The translations under genes and the position numbers were made by a program. Below, piece after piece: positions 47,795 through 59,204 of a DNA stretch of 64,000 nt. Below the pieces are notes generated by a model. That model was not told where the DNA came from, ran no database searches, and saw only the letters and a list, made by a program, of their open reading frames with translations. Source of the DNA: Jacaranda mimosifolia (lineage: Eukaryota; Streptophyta; Magnoliopsida; Lamiales; Bignoniaceae). Where the stretch lies: the NCBI GenBank assembly GCA_018894105.1, contig CM032121.1:2357507-2421506 (forward strand), written 5' to 3'. Within the stretch, counting starts at the first letter, position 1; each line of letters opens with the position of its first letter.

Positions 47795-50169
47795 ATGGCC
47801 AAGCAGCGCAGTATGGTGGTTGCAGATATATCAATGGCGGTTTCCGGCTTCACCGCGGCGGCGCAAAGGTCGCCGGCGGTGGGCGGCACCACTTATATCA
47901 CCATTTCAAAAAAGAAACTCCTGCAGAACCTTGATATAAATACTTGCCCAAGAATCAACACATGGCTGGATTCCATGCGGGCTTCTTCTCCTACTCATAT
48001 CAAAGCCCCACATCTCTCCGATGACCGCAATTCTTGGATTGTAAGCTTTCTCTATAATTTGCTTCTGAATTTTCTTTTTTCAGGCAATGGCAAGTGGGAT
48101 TATATATATATATTTGGATGAAACAGGTTCGTCATCCATCAGCTCTGGACATGTTCGAGCAAATAACAAGGGCATCAAAGGGAAAGCAAATAGTCATGTT
48201 TTTGGACTATGATGGCACCCTTTCACCCATAGTAGACGACCCAGATCGAGCCTTCATGTCCGAGGCTGTGAGTATATCTTTTCTCCCATGTTTAACCAAT
48301 TTTCTTGTTACCCTTTTGAAGCTCTTGATCAATGGAGTAATATGCATTTCTCTACCTTCTTACATACAGATGAGAGCAACTGTGAGGAAACTTGCTAGAT
48401 ATTTTCCCACTGCTATAGTGAGTGGAAGGTGCAGGGACAAGGTACGACAAAATCCTTTTTTTTTTAAATTAATTTTCAACTGCATATATATATATTTTTT
48501 GAGCATGGTTTCTATGTTTGAGAACTTGAAAATAATTGCAGTTTTGTTGTGCCCATTTATGCATAAAACAGGTGTACAGTTTTGTGCGTTTGGCAGAGCT
48601 GTATTATGCTGGAAGCCATGGCATGGACATAAAAGGCCCATCAAAAGGTTCAAAATATAAGAAAGTGAGTTTTTCTTTTTTCCTTTTTCTTTTAAATTTT
48701 TTTATTGGGTTATTTTATTTTATTCTCCATAATACAATATTTATGCCAATTTTTCATGGACTCATCTCTGAAATTTAACTTGCAGGGCACTCAAGCTGTT
48801 CTTTTCCAGCCCGCCAGCGAATTTCTGCCCATGATCGATGAGGTAACTCTCTGCTATATCTTCAGCTACATTAATTTCTGAAGTTACTATGTTCTAACAG
48901 GAAAACATTTGATGTTTTAAGGTTTATAAAGCCCTGTTGGAGGTTACAAAATCAACACCTGGTGCTCGTGTGGAGAACAATAAATTCTGCGTCTCTGTAC
49001 ATTTCCGCTGTGTTGATGAGAAGGTATAATATACGTATCTTGTAATGAGTCTTGAATAATATATACTTTATCATAAAGCTAGCTGCTATTTAACATCTAT
49101 GATAACATGGAGGGCCTTGCTTTGTTAACTTTCTTGATATAAAAGCGTGATTTAAATCCAAGAGAAAGGCGCTGATTTGACTATATATTCCCACCAAATT
49201 GCAGAAATGGAGTGAACTGGCGAAGCAAGTTGGATTGGTGTTGGAAGGGTATCCGAACCTTCGGCTGACCCAAGGAAGAAAGGTGTGTTGAGATACTTTT
49301 GTATGTTATTCTTATTTTGCAGTATGTGTGTAGTTTATACATTTGAGCATTGCATGGCCAAGAGACATAGATTAGATAATGATTTAGTGTAATGGTTGTA
49401 AAATGATTAGAAAATTGAAATCTTGCAACGAAATGCTATAGTGAATTGTACCTTGACGTACATTTAAGGAAATTTGACTTTTTGTGTAACAGACAACGAT
49501 GCTACGTTTTATTACACTGAAGACTTATTCATGAAAATTTGGCGCAGGTGTTAGAAATCCGTCCTACTATTAAATGGGACAAAGGGAAGGCTCTTGAATT
49601 TCTATTAGAGTCACTTGGTAAGTTAATCCTTTGTTTCATTAATGTGATGGCTAGTAACTACATATATAGAATTAGTTCTATAAGTTTTGACATGGGATTT
49701 CATTACACAGGATATGCCAATTGTACTGATGTCTTTCCTGTCTACATTGGCGATGATCGAACCGATGAAGATGCTTTTAAGGTATCCTAAGTTTGGCTAT
49801 GGAGTTTAGTATGTTTGTTATTTCTTAGGTTTTGAGGGTTCTTACTTATATATGTACATATATATTTGATTAGGTTCTAAGAGAAAGAGGTCAGGGATTT
49901 GGGATTCTTGTTTCCAAGACTCCAAAGGACACCAATGCCTCTTATTCTTTGCAAGAGCCAGCTGAGGTATGGTTTGTTATCCAAAACCAATATTAGTGTT
50001 TTATTGTCCTCAATTAGTCATAAAACCGGCGGCTAATGATGATTTTTATTTTGTGATATAGGTTATGGCGTTCTTGAGGCGCTTGGTAGATTGGAAGAGA
50101 ATGTCGTTAAAACGACATTTCAGATTGAGAAGAAGAGTTGAAGAGATTAAAATGTTCTTACCGAATTGA
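47795..50169 (+). CDS. TPP: Trehalose-6-phosphate phosphatase, eleven exons
   Basis: Exons: 47795-48040, 48127-48267, 48370-48441, 48572-48664, 48786-48842, 48922-49023, 49205-49282, 49548-49617, 49711-49781, 49874-49966, 50062-50169; every intron is GT-AG and the frame closes at 376 residues. The enzyme (EC 3.1.3.12) converts trehalose-6-phosphate to trehalose, setting the level of a sugar signal. HAD-phosphatase motifs are present: [14 protein letters not shown] with catalytic D109 and D111, VSGRCRDK (146-153), [28 protein letters not shown] (272-287), and [14 protein letters not shown] (296-309). The N-terminus ([25 protein letters not shown]) resembles the Arabidopsis TPPG/H/I/J group from memory. 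After the usual LRRLVDWK end the protein continues with a basic tail, [20 protein letters not shown], longer than I recall for relatives. Confidence 0.96.
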
Positions 50170-50450
50170 TTGCAAGTGTTTTTATTGACATATGTGTATG
50201 TTCTTACTAGGATCAACAGAAAAGTATTGTGCAAGTTTATGTTCCAAGTGAATATAGGGAATATGGATAAAGGGGAAAAAGTTCCTCTTGGTACATATCA
50301 AGTCCTTTGATGGATAAATTCCCTTGTTATTCATTTGTAATTAAGCATGTACTAGGGAAATTTGTAATTTTACAGCCTTATTTAAGTAAATAAAGGTTTT
50401 TCTAATTTTTTGTTATATTTTCAAGAGGGTTTTATTGAAACCCTCTCTTG
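50170..50450 (+). other. TPP 3' UTR
   Basis: Likely transcript end near 50395-50410, where TTAAGTAAATAAAGG provides an A-rich polyadenylation-type signal. The tandem array starts about 50 bp further on. Confidence 0.5.
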
Positions 50451-52292
50451 ATGGAATTGATTGAGTTTGATCAAATTAGATTGTTTGGATAAGTATTTTC
50501 TAAGTTTGGCATCAAATATTTCTCAACTAAATATATTAGTATAATTCTTGTTCCAAAAAATGAAGGAAAAAGATGGGATTGCCTTAACATGACTCCTTAA
50601 CTTATTAGTATCTCTATTGAATGGCTACAAATCTTGGAAAAAGCTATTTTTCTCCTTCCCATTTTTTATATCACAATATAATTGCTAGACCCTGCAAACC
50701 ACCCTCATATTCAAGAAATTTATAAGAAGGCGGTATGATCTAGACTCATCAAGTTTAATGGAATTGATTGAGTTTGATCAAATTAGATCGTTTGGATCAG
50801 TATTTTCTAACTTTGGCATCAAATATTTCTCAACTAAATAGATTAGTATAATTCTTGTTCCAAAAAATGAAGGAAAAAGATGGGATTGCCTTAACATGAC
50901 TCCTTAACTTATTAGTATCTCTATTGAGTGGCTACAAATCTTGGATGAAGCTATTTTTCTCCTTTCCATTTTTGATATCATAATATAATTACTAGACCCT
51001 ACAAACCACTCTCATATTCAAGAAATTTATAAGAAGGTGGTATGATCTAAACTCATCAAGTTTAATGGAATTGATTGAGTCTGATCAAATTAGCATGTTT
51101 GGATCAATATTTTCTAAGTTTGGCATCAAATATTTCTCAACTAAATAGATTAGTATAATTCTTGTTCCAAAAAATGAAGGAAAAAGATGGGATTGCCTTA
51201 ACATGACTCCTTAACTTATTAGTATCTCTATTGAGTGGCTACAAATCTTGGATGAAGCTATTTTTCTCCTTTCCATTTTTGATATCATAATATAATTACT
51301 AGACCCTACAAACCACTCTCATATTCAAGAAATTTATAAGAAGGTGGTATGATCTAAACTCATCAAGTTTAATGGAATTGATTGAGTCTGATCAAATTAG
51401 CATGTTTGGATCAATATTTTCTAAGTTTGGCATCAAATATTTCTCAACTAAATAGATTAGTATAATTCTTGTTCCAAAAAATGAAGGAAAAAGATGGGAT
51501 TGCCTTAACATGACTCCTTAACTTATTAGTATCTCTATTGAGTGGCTACAAATCTTGGATGAAGCTATTTTTCTCCTTTCCATTTTTGATATCATAATAT
51601 AATTACTAGACCCTACAAACCACTCTCATATTCAAGAAATTTATAAGAAGGTGGTATGATCTAAACTCATCAAGTTTAATGGAATTGATTGAGTCTGATC
51701 AAATTAGCATGTTTGGATCAATATTTTCTAAGTTTGGCTTCAACTATTTCTCAACTAAATAGATTAGTATAATTCTTGTTCCAAAAAATGAAGGAAAAAG
51801 ATGGGATTGCCTTAACATGACTCCTTAACTTATTAGTATCTCTATTGAGTGGCTACAAATCTTGGATGAAGCTATTTTTCTCCTTTCCATTTTTGATATC
51901 ATAATATAATTACTAGACCCTACAAACCACTCTCATATTCAAGAAATTTATAAGAAGGTGGTATGATCTAAACTCATCAAGTTTAATGGAATTGATTGAG
52001 TCTGATCAAATTAGCATGTTTGGATCAATATTTTCTAAGTTTGGCTTCAACTATTTCTCAACTAAATAGATTAGTATAATTCTTGTTCCAAAAAATGAAG
52101 GAAAAAGATGGGATTGCCTTAACATGACTCCTTAACTTATTAGTATCTCTATTGAGTGGCTACAAATCTTGGATAAAGCTATTTTTCTCCTTCCCATTTT
52201 TGATATCACAATATAATTACTAGAACCTACAAACCACTCTCATATTCAAAAAATTTATAAAAAGGTGGTATGATCTAGACTCATCAAGTTTA
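50451..52292. repeat. Six-copy tandem array, 307-bp unit
   Basis: Units begin ATGGAATTGATTGAGT at 50451, 50758, 51065, 51372, 51679 and 51986, an exact 307-bp step each time. The array ends at 52292. Units 2-5 are nearly identical. Units 1 and 6 share variants absent from most of the middle (CTCCTTCCCA, TATCACAATA, GATCTAGACTC), and units 5 and 6 share GGCTTCAACTATTTC. No ORF spans a unit. This minisatellite-like array adjoins the TPP 3' end. Confidence 0.96.
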
Positions 52293-53362
52293 TGAACCTT
52301 CTAAAAATTACATTCAAAATTCCTAGAGTTTCAATGTGAGTTTCATCACATTTTTTATGATTCCAACATGTTCTTAATGTTATAGCAAGTATTTCTTAGT
52401 TCTTTGATTAATTATTTTGATCGTGTGATCATATTATAACATAGCATCACACAATATATTAAGTGCTTTTTTAACAAACGTTCTTAACCATAACAATGAA
52501 ATGAAAATAATGTTTTATTTTTAATATCGCCATACGTGCATACAATTAAATCTATTTCTCGGATCAATTAATCTCTGCATGTTTTAACCTGACAGTTATG
52601 GACATCACGTTTGTTAAATTTGAAATCTTTTATTTCAGTTGGTATTTCATATTTTACTCTGTAATGAATACAAGCCAAGTTTATGTAACGTACAAGTACA
52701 ATATTTTTTAATAAAGCATTTAATACACTGAACATCTATTTATAAAATAAAAAAAATCAATTAAAATAAATAATCTGAACTGCGTTGACTCCATCTTGGT
52801 GGCCAAATTCTAGGACAATATTGGTCAAGGGAAGCAACCTTGGAAACTTAGCAATTAGTATCATCGAAGTATTATATGCATACAATATGTATGTACTTAT
52901 TTTGGAACTAATATCTATGTATGGACCCATTGGTCTTTGTCTTTTGGTAACTGCGTCCCATGCTGACTCGAAAAGGATGTGTTATGAGTATTATGCCCAT
53001 TATATATTCCATTTCCCAAAGGATGGTTCTTCACCCAATTAACATTTAACAACTAATGCTTTTTCCATCTTTTTATATTTTCTTTAATTTCTCCTCAATT
53101 TTGATCCACCTTCTCATATCTCAGATATTTTTGTAGCCTCCTCCATCTAAGCATAATTTCGTATAAAATTTTAATTTGTGAAATTTAATATATCTGATGT
53201 GTAAAATTCAATAATAAAGCAAATATTAATGTATAAATTAATTTATCTCACTTAACCCGTTTCTTAGGTTATAGGAACTTCAAAATAAATTTCTCTTTTA
53301 TGTAGATTTAATGGGCTCAGGGAGAGGATCAGTTTATAAATTTTTATTTTGATTTGATAAGT
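52293..53362. other. Spacer
   Basis: AT-rich; a short GC-richer patch (about 52780-53040) holds an 85-codon ORF without recognisable domains. Confidence 0.45.
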
Positions 53363-53638
53363 CCATCAAAAAATTGAGTGAACATATTACTTTAGGGCCC
53401 GTTTGGTTTTATTTTCTTTCCAATTTTCATGTATTTTCAAAGTTGGAAAGTTAGTTATAAAATGAAAATGAAAATTGAGATGAATTTGGTTGAAATGTTG
53501 GAAAATAATGATTAGAGACTTAGAGTAGGTATATGATTGAAAAGTATGTTGATTTATATTTTTTATGTTTAAAAAGATTTATTTTTTTAAAATATATGTA
53601 TATTTTATTAGTTTTAAAATGCAGTGGATAATTTATAT
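53363..53638. repeat. 276-bp tandem duplication of flank plus MITE 5' part
   Basis: CCATCAAAAAATTGAGTGA occurs at 53363 and again at 53639, each followed by a TTA-bordered MITE start (GGGCCCGTTTGG at 53395, GGTCCGTTTGG at 53668). The first copy breaks off at AATTTATAT, and the second continues through the same point into the rest of the MITE. Confidence 0.8.
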
Positions 53639-54104
53639 CCATCAAAAAATTGAGTGACAGAATATTAGGTCCGTTTGGTTTTATTTTTAGAGCCATTTCT
53701 AATTTTCATGCTTTTTCAAAGTTGGAAAGTTAGTTATAAAATAAAAATAAAAATTGAGATGTATTTCGATGAAATATTGGAAAATAATGATGAGAGACTT
53801 AGAGTAGGTATAGGATTGAAAAGTACGTTGATATATATTTTTCATGTTTAAAAAGATTTATTTTTCTAAAATATATGTATATCTTTTTAGTTTTAAAATG
53901 TAATGGGTAATTTATATCAAATCAAATTTGAATTTGATTGATGTGAGAGTAGGATGATATCGGTAGATTTTAAGAAAGAGTTTGAAAATGAAAGAAGGTA
54001 TATTTTAAATTAAAATTAATAAAAAGTGATAGTTTTTATTTTGCATTTCCAAATGAAAGAAACGAAAAATGAAAATAGCTCATGGAAATGAAACCAAATG
54101 GCCC
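53395..54104 (+). mobile_element. PIF/Harbinger-like MITE (family 1), partly duplicated
   Basis: Outer ends GGGCCCGTTTGGTTTTATTT and GAAACCAAATGGCCC, flanked by TTA (53392-53394 and 54105-54107). The internal restart at 53668 makes the full-length copy 53668-54104 (437 bp) plus a partial 5' copy. Confidence 0.85.
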
Positions 54105-54155
54105 TTAGCATTCTATTAAAACTAATATTGTGATAAAATTCTAATTCTCATTAGA

Positions 54156-54393
54156 CCATTGCTTTTTTTTTTTTTTTTTTGAGAGAGCATTATAAATGAT
54201 GAATTTTTATCATTTCAATATTTTCTATTCTCAAATTCACCAAATCAATATTTTTCTATTATCAAATCAAGTAAATCAAAATATAAACTACATATAATGC
54301 ACATAAAGTGCACAACGCGCCCATTTCGGGTCGAATATAAGATCTCTCATATAATAGGGGAGGTGGATGCCACTTGCGCTACAAGCCACTGAA
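54156..54393 (-). mobile_element. tRNA-derived SINE (family A), long copy
   Basis: Reverse complement begins AGTGGCTTGTAGCGCAAGTGG (split here: AGTGGCTTGTAGC, GCAAGTGG), a strong A box, and carries TATTCGACCCGAAATGGGC as B box and follow-on. The poly-T at 54162-54180 is the A-tail. The duplication CTCATTAGA flanks it (54147-54155 and 54394-54402). Confidence 0.85.
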
Positions 54394-54403
54394 CTCATTA
54401 GAT

Positions 54404-54608
54404 TGTTACTTTAAATGTGTTGCTATTTGCTAATTATCAATAAAGAAAATTTAAATGCTGTCATTATCACAATTAAATAATATATAAGAATTATTTTTGT
54501 AACAAAACAAAATTCTTCGTCATTATATATATATATATATATATATATAACGAGCAACAATTTTCACATTACTATCAATATTTTATTATTATTTTTATTT
54601 TATATAGT
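54404..54608. mobile_element. CACTA-like MITE fragment
   Basis: GATTGTTACTTTAAATGTG, then TGCTAATTATCAATAA and a TTATATAGTG end echo the interior and right end of the 26934 element. Includes an (AT)n run at about 54526-54549. Confidence 0.4.
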
Positions 54609-54736
54609 GAGTCTCATCCTGCTGATTAGAGAACACGTCTGATATTTAACCTCCAACGCGATATATTCCCTCCTACAGCTAGTTATATGACCAAGGATAT
54701 CAGCCGGCTATATATATACATAAATGTGTGTGTATC

Positions 54737-54762
54737 TGTGTGTGTGTGTGTGTGTGTGTGTG
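54737..54762. repeat. (TG)n microsatellite
   Basis: About 13 TG units. Confidence 0.9.
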
Positions 54763-56681
54763 AATATGCCAACGTACCTTTAATTAGATACTGCACTACT
54801 GGCACACCCCTTAATTAGACTACAATATCAAGTTTGGCAAGTTGAGAAAGGCATATACTATTTTAGCCAAGAAAAAGAAAAAGAAAAAAGATTAAGAATT
54901 AATTAATATATACTCGTGGATGGATGTAATAATTCTTGCTGTTATGGTTATAATTGGCCCATTGTTAATTATTTTATGACACTCACTAGCTACACAATTT
55001 TGGGTGTCTAGATACGCTAATTAATCTTCATGGAATTTATACTTTAATAATATATATATATATATTTATAGTTTTATAGGTCTGCATGGTCTCTTTTATA
55101 GCAAATTATTCTTCTTAGGTACATTGTTCGGATTTTACTTTGAATATTCAGGCTATAGTTTAATTTATTTACATTCTTGTAAAAGATAAATAATAATTGG
55201 CATTTGTTCTTGCCTAGCTAGGGCCATCATAATACCTAGGTATAGAAGCTTACCGTAAGACCCACACAAGGTTAGAATATTTAATTGTACTTATACAACT
55301 TAATAATAGAGAGATTAGTGAACACCTACGAAACCTATAGATACACTCTATAAATAATATTAATTGAGATTTAGCTTGGATTATTATATGTATTGATGGT
55401 ACATCCACTTAGCTGTCCCCTTCTAGACATACGATAATTATACTTGCACCCCGTTGGCAAGACCAATAGAAGAAGAGCTTGGATTATATTGGTATAAATT
55501 ATGATAATGAATCACTTTCCGAGGAGTAAATTACGGTAGTATTACCTTAACCAACATTAAAAACATTAATAAATGCTAAATTTTGTGTGATCATATGTAT
55601 GTTGCACGGCTTTTTTTATAGCTCTAGGTTGTTAAAAAAAATAGCAGTGTTGAGTTGTTCGATCATTTGACTCAAAAGTAATGAGTTATATTTTTGATGG
55701 GGATGAATCCCATTTTATATTTGATAAGGCACAAAACAGTTTCAACTTAACTAGTTACCTTAGAAAAAACTACTACAGATTGAGTAAAGAATGAAAAATG
55801 TTCGTTAAGGTCCATAGAATAAGGTCCGCAGGTGCTGTTGTGAATCAAACCAGACTGAAAGGAAGAGATACAACTCAATGATAGAGTGTTATTTTGATAT
55901 GATGAAGTCATTGTTTAGAACCTAATTATCTCTAAATCCAATATGATTAGATTTTCTATTTGAATTTGCTTCTTTATTGTAATATTATGCATAAGAGACT
56001 CGATTGTAGGTTTAATGTAAAAACAAAATAAAAAATATTAAATAAATACCTACATGGATTTATTTTATAAATTTATGTGGGGGCAAACACAAGTACATTA
56101 ATTCATGTTTATGTTGTATAACAAATATATACCATGATCCAATAATAGACCATACTAGAAGCAATGCCCCCAAACATGACAACAAACCTTGTCATTAGGT
56201 ACCTAGATTTGAAAGATCCCACTTTAAAGACTAATGAAATATCCACCCCTCATTACTAAAATCTTCTTTTGAGCAAATTCCATGTAAGAAAGACCTCAAA
56301 AAAAGAATACCAAGCTTTAATTGTTCTTTCTTTTGGTTAGGTTGTGAAAGGGAAACCCACCCACAAGATGGCTATATATGTGTAGGGAATCTAATATAAA
56401 ATTGGTTGAATGTGGAGTTGGAATCCACTTGAGATTTGGAAGTGTGTGTTTTGTTGATTGAAGAAAAAACACGTGGATATTTGGAATGGGACACTAAGAT
56501 GCCTCCAATTTATTTTGACAACCTTAGACCTTTTGGACGTGGAAAGATGGACTCCACTAGGTTAACTCCTCATCATTGGTAATCTCAAATCAAATTAATA
56601 ATAAATAAATAAAAGAACAACTAGGATGCCTCCAAGCTTCAATTATTGGTAGGCAACTACGGAGAAAGAGAAAAAGGGTTA
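54763..56681. other. AT-rich spacer
   Basis: No supported gene, RNA or element. Confidence 0.45.
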
Positions 56682-57000
56682 GGGCCTTTCGGTTTTATTT
56701 TTATTTTCATTATTTTTAAAATTTATTAGTAAAAACAAATTAAAAATGAGTTTATTTTTAAATAGATTATTGAAAAAATAATTATTTAGTAGGTTGTATG
56801 TGGAGAGAGATAATAGTAATAATAATAGATAGAGAAGATATATAAATTATTGGGAGAAGATACATAAGTTATTGGATAATGTATTTTGAGAATAAAAATG
56901 AAAATATATCGATTAAAAATATATATAAAGTGATGTATTTTAATTTTTAAATAGTAAAAAATATAAAAATAACTAATGAAAATGAAACCAAACGGCCCCC
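56682..57000 (+). mobile_element. Family-1 MITE copy
   Basis: Starts GGGCCTTTCGGTTTTATTTT after TTA and ends GAAACCAAACGGCCCCC. Purine-rich interior as in the other members. The right-hand TTA is lost. Confidence 0.75.
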
Positions 57001-58000
57001 ACTCTTCCCAAATCCTACTACTTTTTACTGTTTATAATAGACATATGTGCATCCAATTTAAAGTCTTTATTCTAATGCATATTTTACCTTTTTATATTAT
57101 AAAAGAATACGTACAAAATATATTAAGCATATTTTTATAAAGGTATCTGATTCTATCTGAATTAAATATATATTTGATATGTATTTATAAAATAAAATAT
57201 ACGATGAAATATTTATTAATTAAACTTTAAAAAGATCATAAAATCAAATATATGTAGTAGATTTACCATCCATCTGCGTAATATGCGATCCCATTGATCA
57301 TTAACTATATAATAAATAATATGTTTAATTATGGATCCGTGCTTGTCTTTGTCTAGCTCCTTCACATTCCTTATTTTCAATCAGTCATTACCTTGTAAAA
57401 ATTAATATATAAGATTAATACTTTTACAATATTATTTTTTATAAGATGAATCAACCATTTACTAATTTAAAATGAACACCTCGATCGATACATTCACATT
57501 TACACTTGTGCGTATATGTATGTGTGTATTTGACTATGGTTGCGATGGTCTAGTATATGTGAAATTTTATCATGCGTCGAATATATCAAGAGAGGACAAA
57601 TTTTTTGGCAATATTGCATGTCATACCATCATTATATATGCATCATGAAGGTCAAGTTCCTGATATATATTCTTTATTTCAATTTATGTTTTATTTTCTA
57701 TTTTATTGGGCCACACTTATATATATATATATATATATGAATTTTTGTAATAAGTTTTAATTTGTAGATATTTAATTATTTAGTAATAATTTTTATTAAT
57801 TTTTTACCTATTTTAATTTTGGAATGTTTAAAGCAAATTTTTAGGCTCATATTTTCAATTAAATAATTCACAATTAGGTTAGGCTTATTAGAGCACTTCT
57901 ATTTTATTTGTTTGAAAATATATTTATAGGGAACTAACCAAAGAAAACCCTTTACAACTTTATAAGAACTCACAGAATAATTAATATTTTTCCCTTTTGA
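57001..58000. other. AT-rich spacer
   Basis: No supported gene; (TA)n run near 57716-57738. The left end of the hAT relic that follows was not found here. Confidence 0.4.
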
Positions 58001-58035
58001 CTGCAATGAGATTGAGTCAAAGAGACAAAATAATC

Positions 58036-58377
58036 ATGGATAAGCTTAATACCATCGATTCGTTTTTCAAGAGAAAAACTAGTGATAATACAAGTTAGTT
58101 GAGAGAACTTTTTCAACTATGAATATTGTCAAAAATAGGCTTAGAAATAAGATGTAAGATGATTTTTTAGTTGATTGTTTAGTTACTTATATTGAGAAAA
58201 ATATTGCTAAAAATTTTGATATTGATTCGATCATTGATGAATTTTATAATATGAAAGAGCGTTGCACTCAACTTCGATGATATATATTTCGAATTCATAG
58301 ATTATAAAACTTATATTTGAACTTTTATGTTTTATGATATTTGCCCCCCCAGAGTCTCAGTTCTGGATCCACCCCTG
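58036..58377 (+). pseudogene. Internally deleted hAT transposase relic
   Basis: A start-like peptide MDKLNTIDSFFKRKTSDNTS (58036-58095, then TAG) resembles the N-terminus of TTF/MYM-type zinc-finger hAT transposases. Five bases later another frame begins the C-terminal dimerisation region: RTFSTMNIVKNRLRNKM (58104-58154), a TAA, then DDFLVDCLVTYIEKNIA and DIDSIIDEFYNMKERCTQLR, ending at 58280. The several hundred residues normally between them, including the catalytic core, are gone. The right border TCTGGATCCACCCCTG (to 58377) looks like the element's terminal repeat; no left partner was found. Confidence 0.75.
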
Positions 58378-58441
58378 ATGACATGTCTATTAAATATTTT
58401 CTTATAAAAATAATTAATTGAGAATCCAATACACTTAATAT

Positions 58442-58841
58442 TAAGGGTACAAATGAGTTGAGCTGACTTGCGCGAGCTTCATGAGTTGAGCTCGAACTAG
58501 CTTGACTTGAGATCAAAATAGTTCGAGCTAGAGTCAAACTGAATCGAGGTCAAGCTCTAATTCGGGCCAGTCTCGAGCCATCTGTATCTAGGCTCAAGAC
58601 TCATGAGCCGGCTTGAGAACTAATATATAATTAAATGCTATTTTTTATTTTATTAGTAAATATATATTAGATTACTATTTTTTTATTTCGAGTTCGAGTT
58701 CAAACTCGAGCTTGCGGTTTTTTACGATTTTTTTTGCCAATTCCAGCCTTATTGAGCCGAGCCGAGCTCGAGTTTAAAATTTTAAGTTTGTCGAGCTTGA
58801 GCTCAAAAATTTTGCCTAAACTCGGCTCAATTGTACCCCTC
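58442..58841 (-). mobile_element. hAT-type MITE rich in GAGCTCGA motifs
   Basis: 400 bp with ends TAAGGGTACAA and TTGTACCCCTC, flanked by an exact 8-bp duplication CTTAATAT (58434-58441 and 58842-58849). Its reverse complement aligns along its length with 35717-36052. Confidence 0.9.
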
Positions 58842-59025
58842 CTTAATATATATATATATAGATACACACACATCAAATTAAAATAAGAAATAAAATATAG
58901 AATAGAATGGAGGATTCAAAATGATCGAGCCCCGGATGCTAGACTAGTGGTTTGTAATCTTTGGAATTGCAATGCCAATGCATGTATATATACATATATG
59001 TGCATGCATGTGTATTTAAGCCAAA

Positions 59026-59204
59026 GAGGTATCATCTCACATGGTACAACATACGACCCAGATGCCATTGTTATGGGGAACATACATATGAATGGAGTGT
59101 ATGTGCCATATGATCATTGGTTGGATCCAGACCGCACCCTGCAGCCGACTTCTTTGAAGGGAATCGATGAAATGGATAAAATAATTGGTATGTACAAGGG
59201 CTGA
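59026..59204 (+). pseudogene. Exon-like fragment of unknown gene
   Basis: An open frame of about 58 residues after possible AG acceptors (59020-59028), ending in TGA at 59202-59204. It includes HGTTYDPDAIVMGNIHMNGV, VYVPYDHWLDPDRTLQPTSL and KGIDEMDKIIGMYKG. The composition is protein-like and GC is raised, unlike the AT-rich flanks. I do not recognise the family. No further exons are visible either side, so it is either a terminal-exon remnant or a captured fragment. Confidence 0.4.

Noticed and set aside
52785..53042. 85-codon ORF downstream of the tandem array
   Set aside because: No recognisable domain and no exon or promoter context.
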